Notes under the pieces: model-generated
Databases searched by the model: none
Told to the model about the DNA's origin: nothing
Seen by the model: only the letters and a program-made list of their open reading frames with translations
Shown: one piece after another, positions 60,166-64,000 of the stretch
Layout of the letters: the number at the start of each line of letters is the position of its first letter
Position numbering within the stretch: position 1 is the stretch's first letter
Assembly: GCA_022316685.1 (NCBI GenBank)
Contig: JAKJHU010000037.1
Coordinates: 21,909,188 to 21,973,187, forward strand
Source of the DNA: Progne subis subis
Lineage: Eukaryota; Chordata; Aves; Passeriformes; Hirundinidae
Direction of reading: 5' to 3'
DNA length: 64,000 nucleotides
Position numbers and translations under genes: made by a program

Positions 60166-63100
60166 GAGATAGTGTACAGATAAAGATACATAAGAACATA
60201 AAAATACCAATGCATGCAACCAAGCACAAACAGCTTATATACCTCTAAATCCAGAAGGGGCCATAATAACAGAGTGTTCAGTGTGGGTTGTTAGAAGCCC
60301 AGGCAAAGATAAAACTTCAATAAAAAGTATGTTCTTTTATGTTCAGTGTTATAGGAGAGGCAATGTAAAATAAGGATTTATGTTTGTGGGGGCAGGCAGA
60401 GGAATACAGGCTCTTTAATAACCTGGTGCTGCAGGAGAGGGAGCAAGCTCCAGCAAGGTTTGAAGAGCTCTCTCTGGCAGGGGAAAGGGCCTGAAGGGAA
60501 CCTGGGTCTTTTGGAGCAAGGCTGAAGGCTTGGAGCTGGGCAAGGAGTACAGGGGTGTTTGGCAGATTGCCTGCTTCCTGGTACATCTTGGTAGAGCACC
60601 TAGGCTTAAAGACCTATTTTTTCATTATTCCTCACTCCTATCAAAATAAGTTTTGGAGTGTGCTTCTGGTGACTTTTCTTTGAGCAAGCTGTGATGCCCA
60701 AAGTCCCTTCACGGCAAAATCAGGTTACTGTTGCCTTCAGTACAAGTAAGTACAAGTTCTAAAATGGCCTGTTAAGGTATTACTGTGGACCTTCAATAGC
60801 TGGTTGAAGTGATCACGAACTACTTTAACTGGTGCAAGGAGAGCAAACAAGTCTGTGTTTTCTGTGTTGGTATTCCCAGTGGAGGGGACATAGCTGCTGG
60901 TGATGGAGCATTTGCTATTGTAATGGCCTTGGGCTGCTGAGGCTGAAATGTAACTGAGGCTAAAACTGGAGTTTCTCTGTCCAAGGATGAAAAGCCTCTG
61001 CTGCTGCCTCAGAAGAGGAAGAATTGGAAGAAACCTCAGTTTCTCAGTAACTTTTGCCCTCTGTTTATTCATCATACTTATCCATAATAAGTTCTCCCCA
61101 AATCCTCTTATTACATTCCAGTTTTTATAACTGTTTTCAGGCTTCTGTGAAAGGCCAAGTGAACAGAAACAGACACCAAATAAGTCAAATTTCATTGTCT
61201 CAATATGAGATCGATAGCAGCATTTTCAGAGGAGAATGAGTCACGAGAAGTTGCTGGCAAGGGTATGGGGGTTGTATAACATCATCCTAAAAAACATGGT
61301 GTGACAAGGTTTCTTTGTTCCTTCACTTCTCTCCCAGAGACAATCAGACTTGTCATTTGTTCAATGGGATTATTAAATTAGTTATCCTCCTGAGTAAGAA
61401 AACTACTGGTAAAATATGCTCTTACACTAAGTCTCTATAAATCATTTGGAGGATAGAAGAGGAGAGGTTTTTTTTTCTGTCTTGACTCCAGCAATTTTTA
61501 TCCAAGTAATTTCTTGAGTACAATAGGCTCCAACAAGCCTTATGAAGCAGAGCTTCTGGAAATTCAGTCCATGACAAGGAGCTGAAGCTGATATGGATGT
61601 TAATAAAAACCATAAATGACAAGAAAACCTTAGAATAACTGTCCTACAAACCAGAGTTTTTGAGTACTGTGAAGGTTGTAACCAAACTTTGATAAGTGAA
61701 GGTTTGTTCTCAGAACTCTTGGAAAGCTCCTGATTGCTGCTACCTTTAATTGCAGTTACTCTAAATTGAGGGCCAATAGGTGTTGGACAACTCTCTCACG
61801 TGTTTATTTTTTTCCTCATGTTGATATGTTAATATAGCGTGGATGCTCCCACAGTACATTGAAACTGTTCCCAAGAGTCTTTTCTTTGGGATAAGAAAAA
61901 GTATCAGGAATTGCCAGTATTTTCTGGCTACACAGGACCACTTCTATGGATAGTATTGGGGTTGTCAATCCTGAGCTTAGGCTTTCCCAGCTTTTGTGGG
62001 TTAGCTGTGTGTAAAAAACTCAGCTCTATCTCCAGATAGTCTAGTGCTACCTTTAAAGGTATGGAAGAAGAGTAATAAAAATCAAGGAATGGATTATCTC
62101 TGCATTCAAAGAGCTCTGGATCAAGACCTGAAAGAGTTAAAGTTGAAGCAGCCTTGAGTATCTAAGTAGCCTTAAGTTTGGGGGTGTTTGAAATTTTTGT
62201 ACCAGGGCATATTTGTGTTGTCATGTATTATGCTTAAAAATATCTAACAAAATGTCAACTTTTCATTTATTTATGATACATAAGATATAGTAGTTTTAAG
62301 TAGTGTGTTTCAGGTAAAACCAAGAAATTTCTGGTGCAAAACTGTAATTTAGAAAAATAAAAATAAGAAGCATAAAGGAATAGGAGTTTAAGATATAATT
62401 TGCTATTTTAGGAAAAAAGACAGTCAAAGACTGGAAAACTATATGTATTAAAAATTTAAAATATTTTAATCAAGATCAGGGAAAGACATGGAGATTAAAG
62501 GAAAATAATTGGTGAAAATGAATTTAGTTTACTTATGCAAAGTATAAGATGAAATAGCAGCTTATGGGTGTAAGAGTAATGGAGTCTCTTTGCGATTAAA
62601 TTCCTCTGCTCATGCTTTGGGATATTTGGGACTGCGTAAGAAGAAGGTTCCAGGCAGTTTGATGTTGAGAAGAGAGAGGATGCTGTGAAGTGCCTTGTGC
62701 TCTGGCTGCTTAGTGCCTTTCCAATGTCCTGGCAGGGCTGGGGAAGCTCCTGCAGCTCCCAAGTGCTGCAGTCAGCAGTAGCTCCTCTGGAGGTGGCACA
62801 TCCTTGCCTGAGTCAGTGCTCATGTCTCAATAGGACATAGGGAACACTGCTGATGCAGGTAATATTTTTCAGAAAAGGTATTAAATACCTTCTTCACAAT
62901 TACTGGTCTTAAGTGTTCTTATTTCTCTGGCAATAGCAACTTCAAGTTGTCCTAATCCTGGTTCTACCTGGGATCCTTCTTGTTTACCTAATCCCCTGTG
63001 AACTTGCAGGTTAGATGTGGCATTTCCTTTCCTTCTTGTTCCAATCTGTTCGGTCATGTTGCTACACACCATGACACATATATAGCTATCCACTGCGAAG

Positions 63101-63409
63101 AGGTTGGGTTTCATGAGTTGAGTCTTAATTAGAGTTTACCAAAATGTTTTTTCGGTCTTCGAAAACAGAGTTCTAAGTTATCACTATAATAATATTTACT
63201 ATTTAATTACACTTCAATACTGTTTATCATGTTTTTGTTGCTCACCTCCTTGGGAATAAAATCCCTCTAGCTTTTAATGTGTGTTTAGATCCTTGGTGGT
63301 TACTTATCCTAGATGCAAATCCTAGTGTTTTCCACCTTGTTGCCCACTGATCCATGCCACCTTGTAAGTGTTTACTAAGCCACAGAATACCCTAGAGAAT
63401 TAGAGAACT
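60166..63409. other. Unassigned non-coding stretch
   Basis: No gene or repeat recognised. The 152-codon reverse frame at 60737-61195 has no domain and a non-protein-like composition. AT-rich from 62200 to 62540. Confidence 0.5.
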
Positions 63410-63560
63410 CCCTTGTATTTGATGAAAGGCTGAAAAGTAGGCACAAGTAATGTGATTTGTTGGAATTTGCCCAGCAATTCAGTGGCAGAGGTGGAAGCAG
63501 AGCCCAGGAGTTACAGCCTGGCTCTTCTGGCACGTATGCACAGAGAGGGCTGGACTGTAC
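63410..63560 (+). mobile_element. MIR-like SINE relic
   Basis: The sequence 'aggcacaagtaatgtgatttg' (63439-63459), then 'tttgcccagcaattcagtggcagaggtggaagcagagcccaggagttacagcctggctct' in consecutive blocks to 63526, follows the MIR 'ctgaggcacag...gtgacttgcccag...cagtggcagag...gaacccaggagtcctggctc' order. It is the best-preserved MIR-like 3' half in the window. Confidence 0.55.
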
Positions 63561-64000
63561 CAGACCTTTCACAGATGTTTTCAGCCTGACCTCCATGGGT
63601 GACATTTAAGAGATTCACCATGGGTAAATAAAAAGAGCCAGTGTGGGCAGATAAATGCAACAGGGAATGCATTGCCTGTCCTTACAATGATGAATGTTCA
63701 GAAGGTTGGAATTATTGGGAATAAATGAGTTGTTAAACTAGCTACCTAGGATACTGGTGGCAGCGTATTCATCATGGCGTTGAGCTTAATGCAAAAATAT
63801 AACTGTGACATACCCATGCAGGCCTGCTTCACTAGCAGAGTTCCTGGCTTTCACTAGAACATGAAGTGCAGGGCAAATCCTAGGCAAGACTGTCACTGTG
63901 CCATCCTGAGGTTTTTGATAAAGCAAGTTTGGAAAGCTGATTCTGTGGATAAAGAAAAAATATTTTCATGTGTTTTTGATAAAAACCACAGCATGAAATC
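63561..64000. other. Unassigned stretch to window end
   Basis: Nothing recognised. Confidence 0.55.

Noticed and set aside
60737..61195. 152-codon minus frame as a gene
   Set aside because: No recognisable domain; composition and context are non-coding.
1..64000. tRNA or snoRNA genes
   Set aside because: No B-box-like 'ggttcgaatcc' with a matching A-box, and no box C/D pair with terminal stems, was found by eye; a tRNAscan-SE or snoscan run would settle it.

Overview
The window looks like 64 kb of a bird (avian, or at least archosaur) nuclear genome with no protein-coding gene that I can recognise. The main evidence is a set of CR1 LINE 3' ends closing in the (ATTCTATG)n-type tail typical of birds (about 15586-16041, 29838-29943, 57350-57543 and a weaker one at 4725-4793). 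Supporting evidence is the low overall density of interspersed repeats, the many A/T homopolymer runs, CpG depletion outside one island, and the absence of long non-repeat open frames. No tRNA, rRNA, CRISPR array, operon-like gene packing or recognisable retroviral gene was seen.

Layout. 1-17 kb: mostly unassignable sequence with one exon-like segment behind a strong splice acceptor (3449-3537), one conserved-element-like stretch (about 6520-6980) and one well-preserved CR1 (15586-16041). 17-30 kb: a conserved-element-like stretch (17380-17760), a long imperfect hairpin (19512-19605), an old MIR-like SINE whose 3' end has expanded into a 19-bp tandem repeat (about 20375-20600), a CpG-retaining stretch (23700-24010), microsatellites, and a CR1 tail (29838-29943). 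30-58 kb: AT-rich sequence with scattered old SINE/MITE-like relics (about 41545-41715, 44600-44740, 50690-50765), several candidate conserved non-coding segments (36430-36700, 38790-38980, 45340-45480, 47450-47740, 48770-48950, 49220-49330, 49640-49850, 54510-54720), and a CR1 tail at 57350-57543. 58-60.2 kb: a CpG island (about 58590-59640) containing a GC-rich minisatellite of 18 exact-length 12-bp units (58834-59049), followed by an AT-rich conserved-looking flank (59735-60165). 60.2-64 kb: plain sequence ending with another MIR-like relic (63410-63560).

Interpretation (inference). The simplest reading is a gene-poor regulatory landscape or a very long intron near a developmental gene, with the 59-kb CpG island as the best candidate promoter for a transcript that cannot be named from this sequence alone. 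The six-frame open frames in the island are explained by a 12-bp repeat whose length is divisible by three and which lacks stops in five of six frames, so they are not good evidence of a protein. The strongest unexplained structure is the hairpin at 19512-19605, which could be a microRNA-like precursor or a degenerate palindromic transposon. No gene cooperation can be described because no gene is confidently identified.
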